Below are positions 1 through 11,914 of a stretch of DNA of 64,000 bases, in pieces. The notes beneath the pieces were generated by a model. That model worked only from the letters and a program-made list of their open reading frames with translations, was not told the origin of the DNA and ran no database searches. A program made the position numbers and the translations under genes. Positions within the stretch are counted from its first letter, which is position 1; each line of letters begins with the position of its first letter. Source of the stretch: Anisus vortex (lineage: Eukaryota > Mollusca > Gastropoda > Planorbidae); NCBI GenBank assembly GCA_949126835.1, contig OX421508.1, forward strand, positions 11,343,994-11,407,993. The letters run 5' to 3'.

Positions 1-11
1 AATGATATTCT

Positions 12-120
12 CCCAGCGGGCACACCACGTCGTATCGACGAGGAAAAAAACGTGGTTTCCACGTATTTTAGTGATATCCACGTTTTTTCCCCGTCGATAT
101 GACGTGGTGTGCCCGCTGGG
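12..120. mobile_element. Palindromic fold-back MITE, copy 1
   Basis: A 109-bp near-perfect inverted repeat starts CCCAGCGGGCACACCACGTC and ends with its complement. Arms are about 45 bp with a short AT-containing centre. Flanks show a CT on each side, perhaps a 2-bp target duplication. A second copy lies at 6800-6907. No transposase is present; family assignment is open. Confidence 0.75.
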
Positions 121-203
121 CTGGAATCATTTGCGGTCTCCTAGGCAAAGTGACAAATCGATAACAAGCTCCATTGATAAAATTCAAGTATCTATTTCTG
201 ACC

Positions 204-430
204 TTGTTGTTCCATTGGGGCAGGTGATGCACAGAGCGTTGTCGTTTCCGTGGCCATGGGCTTACAACGGGGGATTGTGTGGTCAACACAATTAAACTTT
301 ACTTTTCCTCTAACAATGTTATGATGTACCCGTCAGGCTCAGGGACCTCCAGACACGGTAAAAGTCATGGGCGTTGACCTGGATTCGAACCTTCGGAATG
401 GCGCACTGCCCCCCCCCCCTCCACTGCCCA
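204..430 (-). repeat. tRNA-derived SINE family A, diverged copy
   Basis: It carries the same landmarks as the other copies on this strand: GTGGCCA, a CTCAGGGAC block and GGATTCGAACC (B-box complement). Internal gaps and substitutions mark it as old. Confidence 0.5.
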
Positions 431-1563
431 CCACCCACTGCAAGTAACGAAAACAAATGGGTCAGTCGTCAACTGTCATTGCCTTTTATTTCTACATCAC
501 TACACGTGGGAAGGGAAGGGACCAGCCAATGACCATTTCTGCCTTCTTGTGTCAGAAGACTGTCTCTCGCCTGTGGGCTTGTACAGCCACAGCAGACTTT
601 GCAAGGCCAGGAGCGCACATTCCATAAGGGCACACTAAATTCGGTCTTCTCGCGAGACTAATGGTAGCCAACACAATACACATCGGAGAGAAGGTGGGGG
701 TGTGACTGGTTTTGAGAATCGCTATTCGTTGTGTGCCGGAAGCTCATCTTATGCATTTTTCGTCATTTTACGCACCTTTTATTATATTTTTTTTTATTGT
801 CCCATGAAAACAAATGTGAAAGTGCGTAATGGTGTAGTAAGCATCTGATGTGTTACTTACTTTTTAGGTCACTCAAAGTCTTGTGTTTGTAGGAAAATAT
901 TTATCAATATAACCAAAGTTTAAAAATAATTATTTTTCTTTGTTATAAAAACAACTAATGCGATCAAAAAACAACACATAAATCCATGTATAAAAAAAAC
1001 CTACGACTGTATTCATTCTAAGAGACGTTAAGCTCATGGATTTACACTTTAATAAGAATGTAAAATAACTTCGAAACAAAATACACTTGTTTTTTTTTAA
1101 CCTCATTATTGTGATGATTTATTTATTGATATAGGGCATTATAGGCTAACCTTTCTGAAAACATAAAAACTTGAAATCGGGTATATCCGAAATCAGAATC
1201 TGGGTAAACCCGAAATCTAAAAGCTTTTTTTTTAGCCTTTGGCTAGTTTCTTTTCGTGACAGGCGTCTAAGCGGATGGTTCCTGCCATAAAAATATGTAC
1301 CCTCAACCAATGTTTTCAAAGCGGAACTAAGCCCGATCATAAAAATACGATAACTTGTGAAAAGTTACAGTAGCTCCGCTTTCTTTGAGAAAAACCACAT
1401 AGCCTACTCTAATGCATCTTGTAATTTGAACGAGCCGGTTGAGTTATCGGTTCACATTTTAAAGTAAGAAATTTTTAATGGAAGTTTCGACGCACCATAA
1501 TGCTACGGGGGTATTTTTGCGTGCGTTTGTGTAGACTTACGTAGGAGTTTCAATATTGACCTG
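431..1563. other. Upstream AT-rich DNA without recognised gene
   Basis: No coding frame longer than about 64 codons, no repeat family shared with the rest of the window, and no RNA gene was recognised here. The sequence is AT-rich with poly-A and poly-T runs. Confidence 0.5.
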
Positions 1564-1700
1564 ACATTAGTTGGGGTAAAGGAAAGGCGAATGGGCATTG
1601 TACTGGCCACACGTCCCTTAGTATGCCGTGTCCACAGAAAATGGTGAACGCTGCTTCATCAGCCCTTTGATCAGTTTGGTTCGAAGGGTGCTCTTACTTT
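1564..1700 (+). repeat. SINE family A, 5'-truncated copy
   Basis: Only the 3' half is present: TTGGGGTAAAG, a GGGCATTGTACTGGCC block, TATGCCGTG...CCACAGAAA, and a tail resembling the GGTCCGA...TACTTTACTT end. 5' truncation is typical of retroposition. Confidence 0.6.
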
Positions 1701-2090
1701 ACTTGTCTGTCTGTCCATTAGGTCGTCTGTCTGCCAACATGCCTGCCTTTCTGTCTATCCCGTTACAACCAGTTTACCAAAATATCGTGGGTCTCTTTTA
1801 AAATGTCTTGAGACCAGTGTTCCCTATAAGCTGTGCGTATGGGCGCGCGAGTTAACAACTCGTCAAACGCGCTCACACAAGCATGACAACATAGCGAGCA
1901 AGTCCTGATATTTTGTAGTTCTAAAAAAAAAACAACGTTTCGTGTATTAGGTCAATATACCGTTATGTGGCATTTTCCTGCCTAAGTTTCACTGCCAATA
2001 TCTTTTGCATCACACATCCTACTGAAAATTGTATGCAACATTACTTGGAACTAGTTAGAGTCTAGAGTGGCAATCAACATTTAGCAAAGT

Positions 2091-2354
2091 TACCCGTCGG
2101 ACAAAATGGATCCATAGGACCGGTGAAGCAGCGCTCACCAGTTTCTGTAGCCACGGCATACGAGGGGATGTGTGGCCAGCACAATGCCCAGCCGCCTTTA
2201 CTTTACCCAAACTAGTGTCATGTAACCATCATAGCTGGGTAGACTCAGGGGCACCCTCAAGTCCCGGGACAAAATCCTAGCATGCACTAGGATTCGAACC
2301 CAGAACCTTCAGATCACCAGTCGAACGCGCTGCCGCTCGGCCACTTTGCCCCCA
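2091..2354 (-). repeat. SINE family A, near full-length
   Basis: Read on the - strand it starts with a tRNA-like head (GTGGCCGAGCGGCAGCGCG A-box region, GGGTTCGAATCC B-box) followed by the common body and the GTCCGACGGGT tail. It sits 41 bp left of a 73-bp TTAA-flanked MITE. Confidence 0.8.
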
Positions 2355-2395
2355 TAATCAACATATAAACTGGCGAAAACTAAACACGAAATTAA

Positions 2396-2468
2396 CCCTT
2401 CCGGTACCGACCTACTTCTATCTATGCTGCCTTCAGTTCCGCTATATACGCGCCCGGGACTGTAAGGG
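2396..2468 (+). mobile_element. 73-bp piggyBac-type MITE, copy 1
   Basis: The element starts CCCTT and ends AAGGG and is bounded by TTAA at 2392-2395 and 2469-2472, the piggyBac-type target site. A copy of exactly the same length and nearly the same sequence lies at 18015-18087. It is GC-rich in the middle. Confidence 0.7.
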
Positions 2469-3130
2469 TTAAGAACTATTCTTAGACAAAACATTATTTA
2501 CTCGATATATCTCTATATCTATTATTATTGAAACCAGTTTAATGTGCTGTTGAATCCCATTTTGAAATGAATGCCTGTAAAAATAATCAGCGTTCATCTT
2601 TAAACCTAGACAAACAAAACTACCTGCCAACGAGATGAGAGGATTAAAGAGATCAAGTATAATACATTCTAGGAGTCTTTATTTCCTCTACACCGTAACT
2701 TCAACACACGTGCTATGACCATTGGGCAGCCGAACTATAACAACCATCCCGCGAGATCGTATTGAATGGTCGTAGGGGGGGGGGGAATCGATCTCAGTAC
2801 TTGAGTCCATCAACTTAAAATGCAACGGAGAATAATTTTTGACATGGAACTGAAGATTCACGACCATTTCCCTCTGTCAGGATGGCAAGGATGAGAAATT
2901 AAACTTACCTTTAAGTTTAGCTTTTTGTCTACAGGGGGCTTATATAACATAAGGAAGGGGGTGTGGATGCTCAATGCAACCATAACTTCTTAGTCGGTCT
3001 CTATTTACTATCAGGGAATCTGAACTTCATCCTTGTTGTTGTTTTTTTTTCCTTTTAGCCCCCACTTTCTTCCATGTTCCGGCGAGGTTTTTCTTCCTCA
3101 TTGTTACAAAAATATTACCTTGTGCACAAT

Positions 3131-3778
3131 CACATTTCATTATAATCGTCACATTTCATTATAATCGTCCCATTTCATTATAATCGTCACATTTCATTAT
3201 AATCGTCACATTTCATTATAATCGTCACATTTCATTATAATCGTCACATTTCATTATAATCGTCCCATTTCATTACAATCGTCCCATTTCATTATAATCG
3301 TCACATTTCATTATAATCGTCCCATTTCATTATAATCGTCACATTTCATTATAATCGTCACATTTCATTATAATCGTCACATTTCATTATAATCGTCACA
3401 TTTCATTATAATCGTCCCATTTCATTATAATCGTCACATTTCATTATAATCGTCACATTTCATTATAATCGTCACATTTCATTATAATCGTCACATTTCA
3501 TTATAATCGTCACATTTCATTATAATCGTCACATTTCATTATAATCGTCACATTTCATTATAATCGTCACATTTCATTATAATCGTCCCATTTCATTATA
3601 ATCGTCCCATTTCATTATAATCGTCACATTTCATTATAATCGTCCCATTTCATTACAATCGTCCCGTTTCATTATAATCGTCCCATTTCATTATAATCGT
3701 CACATTTCATTATAATCGTCCCGTTTCATTATAATCGTCCCATTTCATTATAATCGTCCCATTTCATTATAATCGTCA
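3131..3778 (+). repeat. 19-bp minisatellite, about 34 copies
   Basis: Units read CACATTTCATTATAATCGT with a common A/C variant (CACATTT versus CCCATTT) and rare TTACAA and CCGTTT variants. There are no spacers, so it is a plain tandem array. Confidence 0.97.
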
Positions 3779-4362
3779 TATTCCCTTATATCCACATCGT
3801 GTCAAATATTAACATTTGTATTTCTAACATGTTTTAACTTAGGTTATTAATTATAGTATCTCAATATATCAATGCACAGAGCTTCTTTCTCGTTCTTCTG
3901 AAAGAAACTTCTAGTGGCATTCCCTGGAATCTGTTTTATACCCTAGGGGGGGGGGGGGGGTGGTGGCAACCTAAGGCAATTCAAGTAATTCTAATTTGAC
4001 CGCTAGAACAGTGTGACATTTAGGCTTTTTGACGCGCTTAATTAATTAGAAATCTTACTTTGGCACTATGTTATCAAAAGGTTTGCCGACCCCTGCCTTA
4101 GCTCTCCTCTACAATTGCATATTTCCAATAAAAAAGAATCTCTTGCATAATATTGTTATAGACTCCTATTCTTTCAATTTTCCATTTTGGTTTGAAATGC
4201 AAAGTTGTTTTATATGGACTCATGTCTAATACCCCCCCCCCCCCGTACTTATATTGTCCATCATACTTTATTAACTCACTGAAACTTTCTGAGGACATTG
4301 TCTCCTTTTACTTCAATAATGAGTAGGCCCTATTATATTATGGGGGGGGGGGGGGGGAAGGA

Positions 4363-4641
4363 GGCACGGTGGTGCACCCGGCAGCGTGTTCGGCAAGCGT
4401 ACCGAACGTCCTAGATTCGAATCCTGGTAAAGGCTAGAGTTAGTTCTCGGGAGTTTGAAGGTTGTCCCTGAGTCTACCCAGCTCTGAAGGGTACCTGACT
4501 TTTGTTGGGGTAAAGTAAATGCGGCTGGGCATCATTGTGCTGGCCACACAATCTCCTAGTATGCCGTGGCCACAGAAACTGGTGAAGGCTGCGTCAACGC
4601 CCCTATGAATCAATTGGGTCCGACAAGATACTTTACTTTTA
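4363..4641 (+). repeat. SINE family A, near full-length
   Basis: It begins GGCACGGTGGTGCACC, has a B-box-like GATTCGAATCC, the CCTGAGTCTACCCAGCTCTG body and the GGTCCGAC...TACTTTACTT end. It follows a G homopolymer of about 16 bases. Confidence 0.8.
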
Positions 4642-4778
4642 CTATGAAGAGTTTTTATAGTATGAAACAAAAGCATTACTTCGTAGAAGCTCTTTGGGGT
4701 CTTGGTTTGAAATAATTATAGAACCATTGTTAAAAACACCTAATTATTTGTATGTCTTTTTTTTTCTCTTTCTTTCAG

Positions 4779-5105
4779 GAAACCTGAGCAGTGTTTAAAA
4801 GTTCTTCCGCGTTGAAAAGTTGAAAAAAAGAAAGAAAATAGTCACACCTCATACATAAGGGGTTAACCGTAGAAGTTGATTTATGGAGATGCTACAGTTT
4901 GTGGATTACGGTGGAAGGCTAAGACTGGGATTATTATCCATGTGATACGCTCTGTGTGGATTATATTTTATCGTCTGCTTGGATGCCTCGTTTTGTTTTC
5001 CTGTTTTGACTGGATACTTGAAGCCTTCAATTTTCTTCCATTACTGCAGTGTGTTTGTATAGATTATATAGTCTCCTTAGTGTGGGGTGGATCCGTTCGT
5101 TATAG
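4779..5105 (+). other. Candidate orphan exon upstream of the ABCC gene
   Basis: A long pyrimidine tract ending TTTCAG at 4773-4778 and a perfect donor AG|GTAAG at 5105-5110 bracket 327 bases. The interval has no convincing ATG-initiated coding frame: the longest frame starts after a TAG at 4870-4872 and reads hydrophobic residues without family likeness. It could be an untranslated 5' exon of the ABCC transcript, since exon 1 there needs one upstream, or a non-coding RNA exon, or chance. Confidence 0.25.
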
Positions 5106-5779
5106 GTAAGTCCGAAATTATATAATGTTTGAATTTTTTAAATCATTAAAAAAAAAAAAAGTACTTTTACTGCAACGATTGAACATTAATATCCGATGCT
5201 TAGTAGAGGCGAAGCCAGAGTTTTTTTTCCAGAGGGGGGGGGGTGAACTTTCGCTTGACAAACATTTACCTAATTTCTAGCGAATTTAGTACAAAATTAA
5301 ACAAATTACTTTTAATAAACTAAGGTAAAATATATTTTAAAAATATAAACTTGGGGAAAGGGGAGGGGGGGGGTAACCCGCGGCTTTCCAAAGCAAAAAC
5401 GTGTAGACAGATAGTCCTACGTATGTTTGTTTTTTCCGGATTACTAAAATGCATGCTACTCCTTTATATGCATGCAGAGACACATTAATAATTAATACAT
5501 ACACACGTTTATACAACAGGTATCTTGTTGTATTTGTATATCCTGTAATACACAAGGCTATCGTTATAACAGGCATGTATAGTACACGCAATGGTTGCTT
5601 GACGACCTGGACCGCACAGTCAGCTGGTGACGGGGAGTAAGGGTTTAAGCGTAAACTAATTCTACTTCATACTAAGACTCCTATAATTTAATTAGGTATT
5701 TATTATTGGCATATATAGTACACTGTACGTTATATGAAATACGGTTTTAACATACTGTGCAGAGTTATATAATTTGTCC

Positions 5780-5935
5780 AATGTTTGTAAAGTTTTAAAT
5801 CATCAATTAGAATCTAGCATTATTCTAAGCCTAGAGATTATATCCGTGTTCTTAGTTGTATGTAGAGTGCTCTCTGAGCTTACATTATGTTTGTTGGCAG
5901 CGCTGTACTAGAGTTATTATTATTATATTAATATG
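5780..5935 (+). repeat. Retroposon 3' end with TTA-rich tail, copy 1
   Basis: The segment TTGTAAAGTTTTAA...GTTTGTTGGCAGCGCT, followed by (TTA)n, recurs at 37205-37362 in the same orientation. A short AT-repeat tail after GGCAGCGCTRTAC is typical of LINE or SINE 3' ends; the parent element is not identified. Confidence 0.55.
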
Positions 5936-5945
5936 AATGATAAGT

Positions 5946-6799
5946 CTATCTCCGGAGTTTATGCTGTTTATGTCTCCTAAGGCCTAAAGGTATTATTTCT
6001 CATAGGCGTAATTGTAAGTCAGATAGCTAAGGGGGTGGGGTGAGGGGACCTTAGAGGCATGGAGGTCTGAACTTCCATAAAAGACTATATGATAAAAATT
6101 TTCGTCCATACATGTCCTAACCCAGTGCAACTAGCCGTAGAAAAAATAATTGCAAAGGTCATTGTTTGTTTACGTTGTTTTTGTCCTCAGATTTATTCTG
6201 GACATTCATAATCATTTTGCAATAATTTTAAGACTAAGTCTACTTATCCAAAGTAATTTCAATAAAAGAGCACAATGTTTAGCGTTGGGGGCGGCAGAGG
6301 GTCGAAAACAGCAGGTCCATGAAGAAACTAAGTGCATAAAGATCATGCGGAAACATTGACCCAGCCCACGCCACACTGGCTGCGCGGCGTTTATTCTGTC
6401 TTACAAACTGTTTTAGTTATGCTTGTTAATCTTGTGTTTATATTATTACCACCACTCAGAAGTTGTAACAGTTTTACGAGAAAGAGCGGAATGAAAAAAA
6501 AAGTCCATTGACTAATAAAACAATGGTTTGATTACAAGGTTGTGCATCGGGTTACAGATAAGCACGCCAGCAGAATTGTCTTTAAGTTTTAAGGAAAACA
6601 ATGTCCCGTTAAGTCATTTGCCAGTTGCTGTGAAGGACTAAGTTCCGGCTCAAGGACTGGGGGACTTTTGTAGTTGCACTTCTGTAAACATTGGGCCTGG
6701 CGAAGTTTGTAAACCACCGTACGCTCCTATTAAAATTCAACTGGTGGGCGAACGCATGATAGGGGACATCCCCGGCTGCGCCTTCGCATATTGAACATA
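5946..6799. other. Upstream DNA without recognised gene
   Basis: Only short frames are seen, with no homology recognised. A stretch near 6600-6800 is less AT-rich than its surroundings and leads into the fold-back MITE at 6800. Confidence 0.45.
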
Positions 6800-6907
6800 C
6801 CCCGCGGGCGCAACACGTCGAATCGACGGGGCAAACAACGAAGTTTTCACGTGTTTTCGTGGTTTCCACGTCAACCCCCGTCGATACGACGTGGTGTGCC
6901 CGCTGGG
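6800..6907. mobile_element. Palindromic fold-back MITE, copy 2
   Basis: This is a diverged copy of the element at 12-120, with the same GCGGGC and CACGTCG terminal arms and similar length. Its right arm is close to copy 1, while its left arm carries several substitutions. It is flanked by TA on both sides, consistent with a 2-bp target duplication. Confidence 0.7.
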
Positions 6908-7079
6908 TAGGTTGGAAGGAAGGAAGTTGCGCATATGCCGTCTCGCCAAGCCCCTGACCCAGCCTATAGTTAATGTTGCTAACTATACCTTTTCAGACAT
7001 TTACTGGACACGTTCCCTCCGGGTATCCTGCCCATAGGAAAATTTGGTATATTATTGCATACTGGACTTACTTATGCCT

Positions 7080-7440
7080 CTCGATCCCCCCCCCCTTCTC
7101 GACCCCGCCAACTGGAGTCCTCCAATTATCCCGATCCTGGGCTAATTTCTCTACATGACCCTAGTTAAGCCCTAATTTTTTGGCGTGAGTTTCCACATCG
7201 CGTCTCCGGGTGTTTCTCGGCCGACCTCTTTTTCGCTTGCTCTGGTGGTTCCAAGTGGGCGCTTGCCGAGTGATACTGTATGCTTTTTCTGAGGGTGTGG
7301 CCAATCCATCTCTTTTGGGAAACGTCTTCTTCCACAGGTCTCTTTTTAGTTCGCTGCCAGAGTTCTTCAATACTGTTGGTTTCTGGCCAACATATCCTTA
7401 GGATTCTTCTGAGGCAGGTGTTAACAACATAGCCTACTGG
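7080..7440 (-). pseudogene. LINE reverse-transcriptase ORF, 3'-terminal fragment, frameshifted
   Basis: Read on the - strand, two frames together give CLRRILRICWPETNSIEELW, a KRWIGHTLRK-like stretch, KRKRGRPRNTRRRDVETHAK and QDRDNWRTPVGGV. This order is characteristic of the extreme C-terminus of non-LTR retrotransposon ORF2 proteins. At least one frameshift separates the parts, and the polymerase core is absent, so it is a dead 5'-truncated copy. Confidence 0.75.
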
Positions 7441-7768
7441 ACAGTCTGCTGAAATACTAGATTGTCCGGTTCGAAACCAGACACTTGGCAGCCCTCCCTA
7501 TAGTTTGGTATCTGCACACCTAAAAGTGCAGGTATATGAAAAAATGCCGCCACGATAATGATCCGATCGAAATCCCGTAATGAATAAAATAAGAGTATGC
7601 CGACGGTGACATAACATGCGACATGATTCCGGCAGAAGTAGGGGAGATAAGATTACGTTTTCAAACCCTAATCGTAACGCTTTGATTTAATAGCCGAAAG
7701 GCTGGTTCTGTTTTAGAAACTTTCAAAACTAGTTTCTCTAGACAAAATGGAGGGGTGGGGGAGAGAGG

Positions 7769-7945
7769 GGTATTTTCTGAAATCATACGGTATTTTCTGA
7801 AATTATACGGTATTTTCTGAAAATAATACGATATTTTCTGAAATTATACGGTATTTTTTGAAATTATACGGTATATTTTGAAATTATACGGTATTTTATG
7901 AAATTATACGTTATTTTATGAAATTATACGGTATTTTATGAAAAG
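7769..7945 (+). repeat. 20-bp tandem repeat, about 9 copies
   Basis: Units read GGTATTTTCTGAAATTATAC with a TTTCTGA to TTTATGA drift along the array. Confidence 0.9.
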
Positions 7946-8564
7946 ATAAATAGCAAAATAGCATTTAAAATATTATATTCTGTACACAAACGCTTTACAC
8001 AAAACTGAAGGAAAACTGTACAATGTACACAAACGAGTACTCGGTCTATTATTTGTACATTATCAATGCTCGAAAATCTTAAGTTGTTTTTCACCGGATG
8101 TAGACTTTACGCGATTACACACCAGACGATTTCTTTTATATGTCAAGGTCATTGTGATAAGCAGACGATCTCCTTTTTTTTTTTTTGCGATTATGTCCCC
8201 TTTCCTCAATTTATTGCCGCACTTTTAGCCCAATGGGATGTAAACAACTTTGAAATGCTTAGAAAAGAAAAAAAAGACATTTTAGAATGTCGTATACTAC
8301 TGTTTGAATTCTAGGGTTACAATGTTCGGCTCAGTTTCGGCCAGTGTTGTCACAACTCCATGACAGGCAGTTTTGTTTTTAAGTGGTAGGGAGCCGTGCC
8401 GTGTCCTCTCAATTTTTCAGAAAAGAAGATATTGTAGTTTTAGACATATTTTGTAAATCTCCGTGGATCTAATCACAACCGTAGCGTCTTAAAACTAAGT
8501 CAACTGTTAGGCTGAAATAAGGTTGCTCATATCGTAGCATTGAGGGCACGTGGGTTTGTTATCC

Positions 8565-8703
8565 AACAACAGTTGCAGCCGCTGCAACAATATAAAGATA
8601 ACACTAACAACTATTACAGCCGCTGCAACAATATAAAGATAACACTAACAACTATTACAGCCGCTACAACAATATAAAGATAACAGTAAGAACTATTACA
8701 TCC
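8565..8703 (+). repeat. 42-bp tandem repeat, about 3.3 copies
   Basis: Units contain ACAGCCGCTGCAACAATATA followed by AAGATAACACTAAC. The last unit is degenerate. Confidence 0.9.
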
Positions 8704-9486
8704 GAAGATGAATTAATAATAAAAACAAAAAAGTATAAAAATCAACATACATAACATTAATTAGAGAAACAATTTTAAGTCTGACATATCTCTGGGTTGT
8801 TGATGAGGTTCCATGCCTTTCGGCCATCCGCGAGATCCAGCCCCGCACAAGTTTCAGTCCATTTCGCCCGTCGTACCCCAGTCGTCAGCTCCCTTTGGCT
8901 GTGGGTCGTTTAATCCGCCACATTATCCTTCTACGGACAGTAAATGGCCTGAAAGTTCGCTTGGTATATGCCCTCAGGATCGTCCTTCTGACCGCCCCCC
9001 TATAATGGTTGTATAAACCCACAATACGCTGAGTCGACATTTCTCGTACAATCTATTCGCACCTTTTCCGGAGTAGTGTCGGTGGCCTGCCAGTACTCGT
9101 CCCAGAGAGCTTTCGAATAGATCAATTTCCTGGATTCGGGTCCCTGCTTGCTTTTCCAATATTGATATTGACTATAACACTATGTTTACATTTTGATGAG
9201 ACAGTTTAGTTTTGGTGGTTATGTTGCGTTTTTGGTGCTAGTCAGTGCCCTCACAGAGGGGGCGTATGCCCGGGGCGCCACTTCTAAGGGGGCGGTAAAT
9301 ATAACCAGAATTTTTAGGAGAGTTGAAGGGGAAATAAAATTTGAAACACAAATTGTGAACAAAAGGAATAATGAAATAGGATGGTAGAAATGAACTTCTT
9401 ATTTATTTACATTCAAACTGTTTTATACAAATGTTTCACTTTTAATAGGCTCATAAATGTTTCATAAAATGTTGGTTTATTTAGAC
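8704..9486. other. Upstream DNA, CG-rich patch without recognised gene
   Basis: 8810-9130 is clearly richer in GC than its surroundings and has short open frames on both strands, but I recognise no protein family in them. It might be a TE remnant or a promoter-proximal island of the ABCC gene; neither is supported by a motif. Confidence 0.35.
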
Positions 9487-11290
9487 CAGGGGTCGGCAAC
9501 CTTTTTTGCTAACAGCGTGCCAAACTAGGATTTCTAAATCATTCAGCGTGCCAACAGCCTAAAAGTCAACCTACTCTAGTATATAATTAAAAAAAAAAAA
9601 AAATTTTTTATTGGACAATTACCATAATCGAACTCCTTAGCAAGACCAAGGCTAAAAGCCAAAGAGATTAATTGTTGACAAAATCCTTAAAGCGTTTTAA
9701 ATTTAATACACATTTAACATGATTGTGATTATCATGCTTTTTTTAAAATTTGCATCTACATCAAATACAATATTTTATTACTAAACTTTCACAATTATGG
9801 TAATTATTGTATTAACATTAACATTTGTTAGTCGAGATGACGATCTAACACCTCTATAAATTAATTATTTATTATATTATGATCTCAGTCTGATTAATCC
9901 ATTAATGATTAATGTGTTTCGGGATATAAGGTGATATTGTATTATCCTTGAGCGGAATAAATACGTGGTAATCATACAAACTGAGTAATTAATGTCATGT
10001 TTGAAAATATACATATAAATTCTTTAGTCATATAACAGTTTTATGAATTTCAAATACTTTTTTTTACCGTTTGATAATTTCAAAGCTATAATTTGTAAGT
10101 CATTTTTTTTTTAAATAAAAAAAAGAGACATATTAGAAATATTAACGCAAATAAAACGGGTGAATTATCTCCCTTTAAATAAAAAAAGGTTGCGGCATTT
10201 GATTCAATAGTGATTCCAAACAAGTTTTTTGTTGTAATATGGCAAATATTACTGACTAATTATTATTTCTTTATATAAATCCAACATTATAGTATTAATT
10301 ACAAGATTTAATTATTAGATGATTAAAATAATGTACGTTAAACATTATTATTTTTTTTTCTATTTAAGGAGTTTATATTTTAAACATTAATAATTACAGA
10401 AACTGCATAATATAGTGCCATTAAATAAGTCTCTTATATTTATTAAATTAATAATGCAAATAAATATGTTTTAGAATTACTTATATTTATGTTTAATTAA
10501 AGAAGATGAGCATCAAAACTCTTTTCAATGTAATTAGTCTGTATCAATTATTACTGAGCGGTCAAGCTGCAGGTGACCTCATTGTATGCCTAAAACAACT
10601 TTCATGTGCGATAACATCTGTTCACAAGTGTAAGTTGAACCAAAACCGAAAGTAAAAGAGTGAATGCCTAGCAGTTGAGACTAGCAGACGACTTTCGTAA
10701 GCAGCTTCCTTTTAGACCTTGTCCGCAAATGGGCACACTGGAATGCCCATTTTTGTAATGTTTAAAATTCAACTTGCTGCATTTTAAAATCGACAATATT
10801 ATCCACTTAAAAAAAAAATATCTACATCTAAGAAAGTTGCAGTAAGATCAAACCAGTTAGGCTTGATGTGGTATGAAAAAATGTGTCCATCAATTTGAAA
10901 GTCTTGCCTTTGATTAGATAACTCTGCTTTGAGTGCTTCAATGTACTTCAGAAAAAGCCCAACTATCTTTCTCATTATATGCCTTAATATAGGAATGAGA
11001 ATATGTAAATGTAGTTAAGTTAAATGTTTTGAAATTGATTTCACGGCAAGATATGCCCAGTTTCAAAGCAAATCAATTTCAGTGGTCCTTGCAAATGCAA
11101 GTTCAACTTATTGAAATGTGCCGCAACGTCATTCAGAAACATCGGCTTCAATAGTCAGTTTTTCTCATACAGAACCGGAAAATGTTGTTTTTTTTATCAA
11201 GAAAAAACACCTCTGGAGGTCTCTCGCGTGCCAGTGAAAATCACTCTACGTGCCAAGTTTGGCACGCGTGCATTGAGTTACCCATCCCTG
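9487..11290. mobile_element. Non-autonomous hAT-like element, about 1.8 kb
   Basis: The left end CAGGGGTCGGCAACC and right end GGGTTACCCATCCCTG-like sequence (complement CAGGGATGGGTAACTC) are imperfect inverted termini. They match the short MITEs at 11915 and 15130, as do the subterminal GCGTGCCA and GGCACGCGTGC motifs. The interior is very AT-rich and encodes no transposase. I see no matching 8-bp target duplication, so the exact ends are approximate. Confidence 0.55.
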
Positions 11291-11354
11291 ATCAATTACA
11301 GCAAGGGGGCGTCGCTGAAACTTTTGCCCTGGGGCGCTACATAGGCTTGTGAGG

Positions 11355-11510
11355 GCTCTGGTGCTAGTGTTGCGTTTTAGTGCTAATGTTACGTTTTGGT
11401 CCTATTTTTACGTTGTGAAACTATTTTTATGTTGTGTGGCTATTGATGTGTTGTGGGGATATTGATACGTTGTGGGACTATTGATACATTTTGATGCTGT
11501 TGCTCTATTT
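11355..11510 (+). repeat. Degenerate GTTGTG-rich repeat
   Basis: About seven imperfect units of roughly 20-22 bp share a TATTGATACGTTGTGG-like core. They are too diverged to define a consensus. Confidence 0.5.
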
Positions 11511-11685
11511 TAATCATCACTCCTTTTATTTCCCCCTTTTTTCTTCCAAACTCTCTACACCCTCCCTGGACTCATATTGGTCACGTGTCACCAACGTCAG
11601 AGTAAGGTCAACAGAAAAACTTTCTGTGTCAAACCTCAAACAATTTTACAGTCACGTGACACACGTGTTACGCTTGATTATCTTA

Positions 11686-11850
11686 TCTTATACATTACAG
11701 ACGCTCCTTCTATCAAGAAGATTATTGCGCCCTACGCTCATCCGTGGTCCAAGTCTAGTCTTGCATCTTTATTAATGTTTTAAATAATGTTAAGTTACTG
11801 GCTTTCCTGGTTTGTTCAGGCAACCCATTCCATCGCATAAGGCATTGTTG
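11686..11850 (+). repeat. Dispersed repeat family I, truncated copy
   Basis: The segment begins ATTACAGACGCTCCTTCTAT and continues with GTCTAGTCTTGCATC...TTCAGGCAACCCATTCCAT. It matches copies at 29516, 38033 and 50382, all on the + strand. The later half of the family is missing here. Confidence 0.75.
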
Positions 11851-11914
11851 CGATTGTTACCTAACCTTGCTGGTTAAAGATATCACTGCGTTATTGTCAT
11901 TCTGTGCTATAGAT

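Noticed and set aside
2..295. Open frames on both strands at the left edge
   Set aside because: They run through the fold-back MITE and a SINE remnant; the overlapping frames come from the palindrome.
3131..3778. CRISPR-like array
   Set aside because: Units are directly adjacent with no unique spacers. The same holds for the other tandem arrays.
8813..9159. Overlapping frames in the GC-richer patch
   Set aside because: Neither strand gives a recognisable protein. Base composition alone can open such frames.
9193..9387. Short frame with a signal-peptide-like start
   Set aside because: No family likeness, no splice sites or conserved motif, and it lies in repeat-rich upstream DNA.
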